Positions 1 through 11,329 of a stretch of 64,000 bases of DNA are shown piece after piece (positions within the stretch are counted from its first letter, which is position 1; every line of letters starts with the position of its first letter). The notes under the pieces were generated by a model. It saw only the letters and a list, made by a program, of their open reading frames with translations. It did not search any database and was not told the DNA's origin. The DNA is taken from assembly GCF_019320115.1 (NCBI RefSeq), contig NC_089598.1:87745560-87809559 (forward strand), in the 5' to 3' direction. Both the position numbers and the translations under genes were made by a program. The DNA comes from Miscanthus floridulus (lineage: Eukaryota > Streptophyta > Magnoliopsida > Poales > Poaceae).

Positions 1-320
1 TAACATTGCATGTATTATCTTAGCAACTAAAGGAATCCTTATTCTTAATATCAATTTACTATATATATGATAAAACAAGGAGTATTAACTACCCTATTTA
101 TCAACATATTCTAAAGCCACAAAAATTACAATGAGCACATAATTATCTAATGATCCTACTGTAAAAATTCCATGGCTAAAGCTATTACCAATTCACCACA
201 AAAATTCCTATAATTATTAATCTAAATTATCTAATGATCCTCACAGGTTTGATGAGGGATTTGGAGAAATAGACAAGAGCTCACGACGTCGGTGGATGGA
301 GGTACAAGTTTTAGTGCAGC
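1..320. other. AT-rich sequence, no gene recognised
   Basis: No convincing coding sequence is seen before the MULE homology begins near 321. The stretch probably belongs to the same decayed transposon, because the frame leading into 321 already looks transposase-like but is full of stops. Confidence 0.4.
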
Positions 321-1045
321 AACATGGCAGGGTCATTCAATAAGTTGCTATTGGGGATATGTGGTATGCCCATGAATGCAATCGTTCAATTCACCTTCTG
401 CAAGCTTGTTGCCTAGTTCAACAATAGATATGCCCATGCATTAAAGTTGTGGAGTGATGGAGAGATATGGGCTCCGAAACCAAAGGCACACCTAGAGAAG
501 TCAAATGAAAGGGCTAGCACACATGAGGTTATATGTTTTGACCATGCCACAGGGACTTATCAGGTCAAGCATAGGGGCGGTACAATGTCCGACGGTGAGG
601 TCCGAGAGTCGAGGATGCATGTGGTAATCCTCCAAGATTTCACATGCACTTGTGGTAAACCAAGGCAGTATCACTTTCTATGTTCTCATTTGGTGGTAGC
701 AACTAGGCATCGCAACTATAATATCGAGAGCAGGATACCTCATGAGTTTAGTGTCAACATGCTTGTGCACACATGGAGCCCCCGCTTCGTGCCTTTCCGG
801 AACCCTAGAGAGTGGCCTCCATATGATGGGCCAAAGTACATTGCGGATCCAGCTTACTGCTGGAACAAGCATGGATCAAGGAAGAGGATGAGGCACATGA
901 TGGTTAAGGATTAGATACCCGAAAGAACGAGGCGTGGGAGAGGAACCCTATTTCTTACTGACCACGAGCAGTACGAGTGCGGCAAGTGTGGTAGACTGGG
1001 TCATAATTTACGCACTTGCCATTGGCAGATTAGTGAGGTGCGACT
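321..1045 (+). pseudogene. MULE (Mutator-like) transposase, C-terminal part with SWIM finger and zinc knuckle
   Basis: One frame reads through the C-terminal third of a MuDR/MULE transposase, interrupted by two in-frame TAG codons (414-416 and 912-914). The start resembles the segment after the MULE catalytic core (N-M-A-G-S-F-N-K-L-L-L-G-I). A SWIM zinc finger follows at about 640-700 (CTCGKPRQYHFLCSHL, pattern CxC...CxH), then a CCHC zinc knuckle at 978-1019 (CGKCGRLGHNLRTC). SWIM fingers and knuckles are standard in plant MULE transposases and bind DNA or protein. The DDE catalytic part would lie left of the window or is lost. The copy cannot make a full protein. The following PMD gene is in the same orientation and could belong to the same composite element. 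Confidence 0.75.
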
Positions 1046-1197
1046 ATTGGTTATTTTTATTATTTCATATTTGTCACATTCATTCAATTAATTATGCATG
1101 TCTCAATTTATGCTTGTAATTGTATCAATTACTTGTACATTTCTAAGTTTATGTTTCATTATATATTGAATTTCTATTTCATTGACTTTTTTGTAGG

Positions 1198-2087
1198 ATG
1201 GCGCAATTCTACCTGCTCGACCCGGCGTACGAGGAGACACACTGAGGACGTCTCATAGCGGAGGGGCAGGTAATAATCTATAAGTTTTGTTTAAATTTTT
1301 GTGAGCGTACATGTGTTCGTGAAGTAACAGGAGACTGTTTTATTCCATGCAGGACCTTCCGCTCCTTCGTCCTAGAACCCACAATGGGTTCTTGGACATA
1401 CAGTACGACAACAGGTACACTCCTTTCCTGCAAAGAGCTGGCCTAGATGTCATCTCTTTTCAGATTCATTGTTGGTTGTCCAAGTTCAACTCAGCGGCCA
1501 TAACTACGTTGGTTGACAGGTATTATCTTCAATCATTACCTCCATTCATGGCCATTTATTCATGCGCTTACCTTTTTGACATGTAATCTTGCTTTGTCTA
1601 AAATATAGGTGGTGGCTGGATACTCATAGCTTTCACTTGCCTTTCGGAGAGATGATAGTCACGCTCTAGGACTGTCAGAAGATGCTAGGTCTGAGGATTC
1701 ACGACAACATAGTGTCACGCGTAACTTCCTAGACATAAGATTCAAAAAATTCTTTTAAATATATTATTAATATGTTAAATTCTTTTAGTTAACATAATTT
1801 TGCACAACAGAGATTGTCACGTCGGCTACATCATGCGGTTGCTCATTGTGGTTGTAGGACAGCCACGATGCAAGACATGCACATTTCTTCTGCATACAGA
1901 GGAGGCTTAGGTTCGTCTAGCCAAGCACCTACAGGGTCCATAGGCATTGCGTACGAGGATGAGGACGAGGACGACGATGAGGTGGACCAGAGGCATGAGG
2001 AGCTTGGCCCGTCTCAGCTCCCAGATGCTCCCTTGACTCAGCCTACACAACCTTCAGGCACTAGGCGACGCCATCCACTTGACCCTT
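1198..2087 (+). pseudogene. Plant mobile domain (PMD, MAIN/MAIL1-like) protein gene, interrupted in its last exon
   Basis: Four exon-like blocks with canonical splice sites are visible: 1198-1269, 1353-1519, 1609-1720 and 1811 onward. The protein opens MAQFYLLDPAYEETH, continues with DLPLLRPRTHNGFLD and has WWLDTHSFHLPFGEM, the typical PMD core as in MAIN/MAIL1 proteins and transposon-borne PMDs. In-frame stops occur at 1243-1245 (TGA) and 1667-1669 (TAG). The last exon ends in an acidic, Pro/Thr-rich tail and is cut at 2087 by the outer copia element. The frame resumes at 24870 and stops at 24931-24933. PMD proteins of hosts act in silencing and genome stability; mobile PMD genes ride on transposons. 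Given the adjacent MULE transposase this copy is probably the mobile kind (inference). Confidence 0.7.
2083..2087. repeat. Target-site duplication of the outer copia element, left copy (CCCTT)
   Basis: CCCTT directly precedes the element at 2088 and recurs directly after it at 24870-24874. Five bp is the usual copia duplication length. The first base of the element is A here where the internal copy at 10323 has T, a single change in the TG...CA terminus. Confidence 0.8.
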
Positions 2088-4009
2088 AGTAAGGTCCTAA
2101 TATGGCTAGAGGGGGGTGAATAGCCTATTTAAAAATCTACAAACCAACTAGAGCAATTTGATTAGTATGATAAATAGCGAAATGCAAACTTGCTCTAGCT
2201 CTACAAGGGTTGCAAGCCACCTATCCAACAATTCTAGTTACTATGATTACTCGACACACAATTTGCTAAGTCACTACTCATTAAGAGCTCTCACACTTGC
2301 TACACTAAAGAGTTCCACTACATGAACTTAAGCTACAAAGCAAGCTCTCAATTCTAGCTACACTAAAGAGCTTGCTACAACAAGTTTGTGGGAATATAAA
2401 TGAGTAAGTAAGATGATTATACCGCCATGTAGAGAAGTGAACCAATCACAAGATGAATACTAATTCAATCACCGGGAGAATACCAAAGCGCAAGAGACAA
2501 CCAATGTTTTTCTCCCGAGGTTCACGTGCTTGCCAACACGCTACGTCCTTGTTGTGTTGACCAACACTTGGTGGTTCGGTGGCTAAGAGGTGTTGCACAA
2601 ACCTTGTCCACATAATTGGACATCGTAAGAACCTACCCACAAGTGAGGTAACTCAATGACGAGCAATCCATTAGGGTTACCTTTCGGAGCTCCGTCGGGG
2701 AAGACACAAGTCCCCTCACAATCACCGGGAGATGGCCACGAACAATCACCAACTCATGCCAATCCTCCTCCACTGCACCAAGCCATCTAGGTGGTGGCAA
2801 CCACCAAGAGCAATAAGTGAATCTGGTAGTGAAACACGAACACCAAGTGCCTCTAGATGCAATCACTCAAGCAATATACTTGGATTCTCTCCCAATCTCA
2901 CAAAGATGATGAATCAATGATGGAGATGAGTGAGAGGGCTTTGGCTAAGCTCACAAGGTTGCTATGACAATGCAAATGGCTAAGAGAGTGAGCTTGATCC
3001 AGACATAGGGCTTAAATAGAGAGCCCCCACGAATAGAGTCGTTGGCTCTCTATTCCTGGACAAATCGGGGTGACCGGACGCACCGGTCTGATCGACCGGA
3101 TGCAGGACCCTAGCGTCCAGTCGCACGATGCACGCCATATGGCCCCTGCTTCAAATGCTGATCGCCCGATCTCAATGGTCATCAATGCATTTAAGTTGTG
3201 ACTAGATGCACTACAGTGTAGGACCAAACATAGGACCCTAGCGTCCGGTCACTTCCAGTAAGGTTCTAGTCGTGAAAATTCATGATCAGACACGTTCGGT
3301 CATGCCCGACCGGACTCACCCAGCATTCAGTCACTCATTGTCTCCTCTGTGCGCTGCCACATCAGTAGGACCGGACGCAAAATAGTGTTCAGCCAAAGTC
3401 CGGTTGCCTGCATCCGGTAAAGAGACCGAGGGCGGCCTTCACTACGCGCCACTGACCGAACGCTGGGTCAGAGTTCGGTCACTGCGTGACCAGCGTCCGG
3501 TCACTGTATCTCAGTGACTATCACTTCCTTCATTTCACCAACTTCTCCACCCTTGCTCAAATGTGCTAACCACCAAGTGTATCACCTTGTGCACGTGTGT
3601 TAGTATATTTTCACAAATATTTTCAAGGGTGTTAGCTTTCCACTAGATCCTAAATGCATATGCAATGAGTTAGAGAATCTAGTGGCACTTTGATAACCGC
3701 ATTTTGATATGAGTTTCACCCCTCTTAATAGTACAGCTATCAATCCTAAATGTGATCACACTCTCTAAGTGTCTTGATCACTAAACCAAAAAACTCAAAT
3801 CAATTTCACCTTTGCCTTGAGCTTTTTGTTTTTCTTTCTTCTTTTCCAAGTCCAAGCATTTAATCATTACCATGGCATCGCCATCATCATGTCATGATCT
3901 TCATTTGCTTCACCACTTGGAGTAGTGCTACCTATCTCATAATCACTTTGATAAACTAGGTTAGCACTTAGGGTTTCATCAATTCACCAAAACCAAACTA
4001 GAGCTTTCA
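2088..4009 (-). repeat. 3' LTR of the outer copia element
   Basis: 1,922 bp. On the minus strand it begins TGAAAGCTCTAGTTTGG at 4009 and ends GGACCTTACT at 2088. It matches 10323-11329 joined to 24000-24869, which together form the other LTR. The middle (about 3060-3500) is full of GACCGGACGC-type motifs in both orientations. Confidence 0.9.
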
Positions 4010-4024
4010 ATCTCCCACTTTTTA
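4010..4024 (-). other. Polypurine tract of the outer copia element
   Basis: The minus strand reads TAAAAAGTGGGAGAT directly before the 3' LTR. This position and purine content identify the plus-strand DNA primer site. The inner element has AAAAAGGAGGAGAT at the same place (21769-21782). Confidence 0.8.
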
Positions 4025-4654
4025 GTAATTGATGACAACCCTTACACAAAGATATGAATTGAAATTTAATTAAATCCATATTGCTTGCCCAAGCATATTT
4101 ACCATGTGTAATAGGATATGGACAAGTTTCATGACCCCCAAATGGTAGCAATTGCTCTCCCTACATATATGCTAAGAGTTTGGATTGTAGCTTGCACATA
4201 TGCTTAGATAGGAAATATAGGAGTCAATGTCTACCAATTGATGCTAAGGTATAAGAGATGGACCTTTGAAGTGTGATACCAATCGGAGTGCACTAATATA
4301 CCATCCTTAGCATCATTAGTAACTAGACATACACAAAAACTAGAATACCCCATGAGATCAACATTAGAAGTGAGGGTCTAGTTTTCATAATGTGAGCATG
4401 AGTCTAGTTACTTAACCTATGCATGTTAGTTTTTCATTTTATCATTCAAACCTACAACTATCATACACCACACAAGCATGGATATTAAAAATTAAAACTT
4501 GTGCTATGCAAGCAAATATATGAAATGCACATTTAAATGCAACATACAAGTTTATGAGCTTGCTCCCCCTAGTTGTGTGCAATTTTGATTGATCCCCTTA
4601 CAATGTCATTTCATTTGTTTGCTCCCCCTATCTTACTATCTTTGTGAATTTCTC

Positions 4655-4920
4655 TCCTAAATGTGATCACACTCTCTAAGTGTCTCGATCACTAAACCAA
4701 AAAGCTCATATCAATTTCACCTTTGCCTTGAGTTTTTGTTTTTCTCTTTCTTCTTTTCCAAGTCCAAGCACTTGATCATCACCATGGTATCACCATCATC
4801 ATGTCATGATCTTCATTTGCTTTACCACTTGGAGTAGTGCTACCTATCTCATAATCACATTGATAAACTACGTTAGCACTTAGGGTTCATCAATTCACCA
4901 AAACCAAACTAGAGCTTTCA
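4655..4920 (-). repeat. LTR fragment embedded in the internal region of the outer element
   Basis: About 266 bp repeat the first part of the LTR (compare 3744-4009), in the same orientation and starting exactly at TGAAAGCTC. It joins just after the RNase H stop region on one side and the purine-rich 3' untranslated region on the other. The inner element has ordinary non-coding sequence here (20610-21060), so the fragment replaces part of it. A recombination or template-switch product is more likely than an insertion, because no full LTR or target duplication is seen. Confidence 0.8.
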
Positions 4921-4944
4921 GCATGTCATATAAGTGGGGGTGCA

Positions 4945-6666
4945 TCAACACATATTTGAGAAGTCAAGTATGTTCAATTCATTCCTTAGCTTGCAAAACA
5001 TTTTCTCATCAAGTGGCTTGGTAAATATATCGTCAAGTTGATCTTCAATGCCTACACTCTCAATGCAAATGTCCCCTTTTTACTGATGATCTCTTATGAA
5101 ATGGTGGCGGATATCAATGTGCTTTGTTCTTACATGTTGAACCGGGTTGTTGGTTAACTTGATTGCACTCTCATTGTCACATAGCAATGGCACTTTCTTG
5201 AACTTGATTCCAAAGTCACTCAAAGTGGCCTTCATCCAAAGTATTTGTGCACAACAACTACCGACAGATATGTATTTGGCTTAGGCGGTTGATAATGCAA
5301 CACTATTTTGTTTCTTTGATGACCATGAAACAAGTGATCTTCCCAACAATTAACATGTGCCCGAGGTGCTCTTCCTTTTAACCTTGCATCCCGCATAATC
5401 CGAGTTAGAGTAACCAACTAGCTCAAACTTAGCTCCTTTAGGATACCACAAACTAACATTTTGTGTATGCTTCAAGTACCTCAATATTCTTTTTGTTGCC
5501 TTCAAATGACTTTCTCTTGGTGAGGCTTGAAATCTTGCACACATGCATACACTAAATATGACATCCGGCCTTGATGCGGTCACATAGAGTAGGCTTCCAA
5601 TCATAGACCGATACATCTTTTGATCCACCATATTGCCACTAGCATCACTAAACAAGCTTCTATTTGTCCCCATTGGTGTACTAATAGCTTTAGCATCATT
5701 CATTTCAAACTTCTTGAGCTTGTCTTTGATGTACTTGTCTTGACTTACAAATGTGCCATTATTTATTTGCTTAATCTGAAGACCAAGTAAGTAACTAAGC
5801 TCTCCAATCATGGACATTTCAAACTCACTTGCCATTATCTTGCCAAACTCCTCACAAAAATCTTGATTTGTTGACCCAAATATGATATCATCAACATAAA
5901 TTTGCAATACAAACAAGTCATTTTCAAGCTTCTTGGTGAAGAGAGTGGTGTCGACCTTTCCCATCTTGAATCCCTTAGAGAGTAGGAAATCCCTCAATCT
6001 CTCATACCATGCTCTTGGTGCTTGTTTCAATCCATACAAAGCCTTTCTCAACTTGTAAACATGGTTGGGTTTCTTTTCATCTTCAAAACCAGGAGGTTGC
6101 TCAACATACACAAGCTCATTGATGTACCCATTGAGAAATGCACTCTTCACATTCATTTGATACAACTTGATGTTGTGGGCACAAGCATAGGCTAACAAGA
6201 TCCTAATTGCTTCCAATCTTGCAACCGGGGCATATGTTTCTCCAAAGTCAAGACCTTCAACTTGAGTATAACCTTGAGCCACTAATCTTGCTTTGTTCCT
6301 TATTACTATCCCATCTTGATCTTGCTTGTTCTAAAAGACCCACTTGGTTCCAATTACATTATGATCCATAGGCCTCTCAACTAACTCCCATACTTGACTT
6401 CTCTTGAAGTTGTTTAGTTCTTCATGCATAGCATTGACCCAATCAACATCCTTCAAAGCTTCATCTATCTTCTTAGGTTTAATGGATGACACAAATGAGA
6501 AATGCTCACAAAATGAAGCCAATCTTGATCTAGTTTGTACACCTCTTGAAATATCACCAATGATAGTGTCCAATGGATGATCTCTTGCAATATTGGTTGG
6601 TTGGAGCACTTGCATTTGATTGCTTGCATTTGATTGATCATTTGGTTGAGATGATAAACTAGCCAC
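4945..6666 (-). pseudogene. Outer copia element: RT and RNase H region of pol
   Basis: The best open stretch (5350-6282) encodes most of a copia reverse transcriptase. It has MNVKSAFLNGYI, the ALYGLKQAPRAWYERL block and the catalytic YVDDI motif. The preceding linker (6331-6666) contains the usual DWVNAMHEELNNF and NVIGTKWVF lead-in, separated by a stop. RNase H follows ([31 protein letters not shown]) and ends at a TGA at 4945-4947, but several stops break it (for example after KSTSGTC near 5350). The reading is clearly copia and clearly defunct. Confidence 0.88.
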
Positions 6667-8160
6667 TTATTGTTGATCTTGCACTTTATCAATACTAGCA
6701 CTTGCTTGACTTTGATCTTGAGAACCACTAACTTGTACATTTGAGTTAGAGAGCACTTGATTCTTGTCATCTTCAACATCAATCACCTCTCTAGGTCTTA
6801 TATCACCAATGTCCATGTTCTTCATTACATTGACTAATTGAGTGCCTCTCACATCATCTAGATTCTCATCTTTCTCTTGGGAATCATTTGTTTTATCAAA
6901 TTCCACATGATGAACCTCCTTAAGAGTACCACTAGCCAAATTCCAAACTTTATATGCCTTTCTAGTAGTGGAGTAACCAAGCAAGAAACCTTCATCACAT
7001 TTCTTTTCAAACTTGCTCAATCTAGCGCCTTTCTTCAATATGTAGCATTTACAACCAAAAACCCGAAAGTATGCTATGTTGGGCTTTCTTCTATTCAATA
7101 GCTCATAAGGTGTCTTCTCCATCATGGGGTAACAATAGAGTCGGTTGCTATAATAGCAAGCCATGTTGATTGCTTTGGACCAAAAAGAATGATTCACATT
7201 GTAATCACTCAACATTGATCTTGCCATATCAATCAAAGTTCTATTCTTTCTTTCAACTAGCCCATTTGATTGTGGAGTATACTTGGCTGAAAATTGATAC
7301 CTAATTCCAAAATCATCACACAAATGATCCACTCTTGTGTTCTTGAACTCACTTCTATTGTCGCTTCTCACTTTCATGATGGTTCTTTCAAACTCATTAT
7401 GAATTATCTTGATGAATGTCTTGAAGGTTGCAAACACATCACTCTTGTCAACAAGAAAGAACACCCATCCACAATCACAAATCCGTATTTGTTTCCACGA
7501 ATGCTAGTGTATGTAGTTAGTCCAAACAAGTCTATGTGCACCAACTCAAATGCCTTAGATGTGCTCATCATGCTCTTCTTAGGATATGTGTTACCAACTT
7601 ATTTTCTGGCTTGACATACACTACATAGCTTATCCTTCTCAAATATGACATCTTTCAAGCCTCTAACTAAATCATGCTTCATTAGCTTGTTCAATTATTT
7701 TATTCCAACATGACCAAGCCTTCTATGCCATAACCAACCTATGCTAGACTTAGTGATCAAACATGTTAATAATTGAGCTTCTCTAGCATTGAAATCAACC
7801 AAGTATAGATTCTCATATCTAAATCCTTTGAATATCAAGTTAAAGCCATCTACACTTATGAACTCTACATCATCCACACCAAATATGCACTTGAAACCAA
7901 GACCATATAATTGAGCTACCGATAATAGGTTGAAGTTTAAGCTCTCTACTAGTAGCACATTGGCAATGCTCAAGTCATTAGATATTGTAATCTTACCAAG
8001 ACCTTTGACCTTCCTTTTGCCATTGTCACCAAATATGATACTATCAATCCCATTGCTTTTATTTTCATTGATTGAATTGAACATTCTTGGATCACCGATC
8101 ATGTATTGTGTGCACCCACTATCAAGCACCCAATGCCTTCCTCCAGCTTTATAATTGACC
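6667..8160 (-). pseudogene. Outer copia element: protease and integrase region of pol
   Basis: The segment begins with the aspartic protease active site HWVLDSGCTQYM near 8140. The GAG-pre-integrase zinc finger follows (WLWHRRLGHVG ... CSVCQ, HHCC type) and then the integrase core (7464 to about 7000) with the VRSDNRSEF and NGLVERKNRTL motifs. The tail has FGCKCYILKKGARL and GFLLGYSTTRKAYKV, typical of the copia integrase C terminus. A stop after GHVGIK (near 7695), further stops near 7645 and a short deletion near 7470 break the frame. Confidence 0.88.
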
Positions 8161-8219
8161 TACAAAAGAATATCAATTCCTTTTAGGTACCTAAACTTAC
8201 TTGGGTCCTTGAAGGTTAG

Positions 8220-10262
8220 TTACCAAAGTCTTTGTACCCAAATGGCCTTCTTCTTTGGGCCCACAATTGGTATACCAATGAACTTAGCCTTCACACCATT
8301 GGCACCCTTAACAAGCATGTAACAAGAATAAAATCTAATTGAGGATACATTAGGTTGCTTGTTCTTGTTAGTCTTACAATATTGCTCTATATGTCCAACT
8401 TGCTTGCATCTATTACAAAACCGACCATTGCTCTTCACAAAGCTAGCTTTGGAAATGACAAAGGCTGCCTTGTCTTTCTTGGGGGTATAGCCTAATTCCT
8501 CTTTATTGAGAGAAAACCTTTGGCTACCCAAGCACTTTAGTAAGCGGGCATCTCCACCATAGGCATTGCCTAAGGCACGAGTGAGCTCATTTACCTCCTT
8601 CTTGATGGTCTTATTTTCCACCATTAGTGAGGTATCACAAGTGAAACCATCACTCAAAGGTGAAGTTGAAGTAGAAGTGCTACAGGAAGGGTTAGTGGGA
8701 GCAACAACAATGGGCTTATAAAAAGATTCATCAATAATATCACATGTTAGTCCCACATCACAAGACACGATCACTTGCTCCTTCTTCGCTTCCTCCATTT
8801 TGAATTGCTCAATGAGAGAGGAGTGAGTCTTTTCAAGCTTAGAGTGAGCTTTGCCAAGCTTCTCATGAGATTCTAATTGCCTCTCATGAGTTGCTTTGAG
8901 CTCATCAAGAGATTGCTCAAGAAATTTGACTTTCTTGTGTAATTCTTTGCACTCCTTTCTCTTCATCTCAAAGCAAGTGTGCACTTGATCACACATGTCC
9001 ATGAGCTCCTCCTTGGTGTACTCCTCCTCATCATCACTCCTACAAGCATCACTTTCATATTTATCATCATCACTCACATCATATTTTACCTTGGTAGGCT
9101 TTGCCATGAGGCATGTCGATGGAGTGTTGAAGATGGAGAGCTTGTTGTTGATGGCGATGCTTGCTACTGCTTTCTTGATAGATTTCTTGCCATCATCACT
9201 AGAGCCATCACTATTCGAAGAGCCATCACTATCCTATGTGACCACATAGCCTCCACCCTTCTTCTTCTTTTGGAAGGTCATCCTCTTCTTCTTCTTCTTT
9301 TCCTTCTTGTCCTTCTTGTGCTTCTTCTTCTCATCCTCATCATTGTCACTATTGTAGGGACAATCCGCTACAACATGATCGGGGCTCTTGCAATTGTAGC
9401 ATCTTCTCACATATTCTTTGCTTTTGGTGTGATCTCTTCTCTTTCTTGTACCATAGCCCTTCTTCTTCATGAATTTGCCCATCTTGTGCACAAAGAGAGC
9501 CATAGCTTCATCATCAATATCACTAAGATCATCATCATCACTTGATTCTTTCTTGGACTTGCCCTTGTTCTTAGATGATGAGCTAGCCTTGAATGCTACA
9601 CTCTTCTTCTTCTTGTCTTCATCTTCCTTCTTGTCATCCTTGTCAACCCCCTCCCTTTCCACATGGTATGTCTCTTGTGTCATAACATCACCTAGTACTT
9701 AGTTAGGGGTAATCTCCTCCAATCCTCCTCTTATGATAAGCAATCTCAATATCTCAAATCTTAGAGGTAGGCACATCAAGAACCGATGAGAGACATCATC
9801 ATCATTGATCTTTTCTCCCAATGCCTTCAAATCATTGACAATTACTTACAATCGATGGAACATCTCCAGAATGCTCTCATCTTCCTTCATATTGAAGCTT
9901 GTCAATTTATCCTTGAGAATATACAACTTGGCACTCTTCATCGCCGGTGTGCCCTCATATGTTTTCTCCAATCTCTTCCACACCTCATTAGCTCTATCAC
10001 AATCCTTGATTTTCTCAAACACCTTAGAATCAATGGCATTGTATATGGTGTTGAGAGCTATTGTATTGCATTGCTTGTTAGTCTTGTCTTGGTTGGTGAT
10101 ATTGTCAGGATCAATGATAGCATAGTCATTCTCGGTCACATCCCATACTTAATCATTGATTGAACCAAGATATATCTTTATCTTTCTTTTCCAATAATCA
10201 TAGCTTGTGCCATCAAAGAACGGTGGTTTGCCCTCCACATGGTTGAACACAACTTGAGCCAT
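8220..10262 (-). pseudogene. Outer copia element: gag
   Basis: The likely start is the ATG at 10262-10260, 46 bp after the primer-binding site. The N-terminal capsid part (about 9680-10262) is UBN2/gag-like with a stop after EMFHRLQ. Next are a Lys/Asp/Ser-rich segment, a first CCHC knuckle (CYNCKSPDHVVADC, near 9390), a long coiled coil (about 8760-9000) and a second CCHC knuckle (CNRCKQVGHIEQYC, near 8400), ending at 8220. The long gag with coiled coil matches the inner element module for module. Stops near 9690 and 9236 break it. Confidence 0.82.
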
Positions 10263-10307
10263 AATTTGACATCGAGGTTGTTAAGCCTTCAATCAAACAG
10301 TGACCAC

Positions 10308-10320
10308 GGCTTTGATACCA
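10308..10320 (-). other. Primer-binding site of the outer copia element
   Basis: The minus strand reads TGGTATCAAAGCC two bases after the 5' LTR. This is one change from TGGTATCAGAGCC, the complement of the initiator methionine tRNA 3' end used by most plant LTR retrotransposons. Confidence 0.85.
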
Positions 10321-10322
10321 CT

Positions 10323-11329
10323 TGTAAGGTCCTAATATGGCTAGAGGGAGGTGAATAGCCTATTTAAAAATCTACAAACTAACTAGAACAATTTGATTAG
10401 TATGACAAATAGTGAAATGCAAACTTGCTCTAGCTCTACAAGGGTTGCAAGCCACCTATCCAACAATTCTAGTTACTATGATCACTCGACACACAATTTA
10501 CTAAGTCACTACTCACTAAGAGCTCTCCCACTTGCTACACTAAAGAGCTCCACTAGATGAACTTAAGCTACAAAGCAAGCTCTCAATTCTAGCTACACTA
10601 AAGAGCTTGCAACAACTAGTTTGTGGGAATATAAATGAGTAAGTAAGGTGATTATACCGCCACGTAGAGAAGTGAACCAATCACAAGATGAATACTAATT
10701 CAATCACTAGGAGAATACCAAAGCGCAAGAGACAACCAATGTTTTTCTCCCAAGCTTCACATGCTTGCTGGCATGCTAGTCCCCATTGTGTCGACCAACA
10801 CTTGGTGGTTCGACGGCTAAGAGGTGTTGCACGAACCTCGTCCATACAATTGGACACCACAAGAACCTACCCATAAGTGAGGTAACTCAATGACACAAGC
10901 AATCCACTAGATTGGAGCCAATCACCGTGATCGGAGCCGGAGACAATCACCAACCTCCGCTTGATGATCCTCACTGCTCCAAGCTATCTAGGTGGCGGCA
11001 ACCACCAAGAGTAATAAGTGAATCTCATAGCGAAACATGAACACCAAGTGCCTCTAGATGCAATCACTCAAGCAATGAACTTGAATTCTCTCCCAATCTC
11101 ACAAAGATAACGAATCAATGATGGAGATGAGTGGGAGGACTTTGGCTAAGATCACAAGGTTGTTATGTCAATGCAAATGGCCAAGAGAATGAGCTTAAAC
11201 CAGCCATGGGGCTTAAATAGAGAACTCCCATGAATAGAGTAGTTGGCTCTCCATTCTCTAAAAAGTCAGGGTGACCGGAGGCACCGGTCAGATCGACCGA
11301 CCACAGGACCCTAGCGTCCAGTCACGTGA
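10323..11329 (-). repeat. 5' LTR of the outer copia element, first part
   Basis: Matches 2088 to about 3125 of the 3' LTR, then is cut at 11329 by the inner element. The remainder is at 24000-24869. It includes a shortened rim of the CCGGAC motif region at its right end. Confidence 0.88.
11325..11329. repeat. Target-site duplication of the inner copia element, left copy (GTGAT)
   Basis: GTGAT precedes the inner element and GCGAT (23995-23999) follows it. The single C/T difference fits deamination of a CpG after insertion. The uncut 3' LTR reads CGATG at the same place. Confidence 0.75.

Larger units (their letters stand above)
2088..11329 (-). mobile_element. Outer Ty1/copia LTR retrotransposon, left portion (3' LTR to broken 5' LTR)
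   Basis: A decayed copia element in minus orientation; the rest of its 5' LTR is at 24000-24869. On the minus strand the order is 5' LTR, primer-binding site, gag, protease, integrase, RT, RNase H, polypurine tract, 3' LTR, and integrase before RT defines copia. Long LTRs and a long gag with a coiled coil and two CCHC knuckles suggest the Sire/Maximus lineage (inference, no comparison run). The pair CCCTT flanks the whole insertion. Stops and frame changes occur in every module, so it is not autonomous. Confidence 0.9.

Noticed and set aside
8979..9545. 188-codon plus-strand open frame rich in Leu/Ile
   Set aside because: It is the reverse of the Lys/Glu/Asp-rich gag coiled coil of the outer element.
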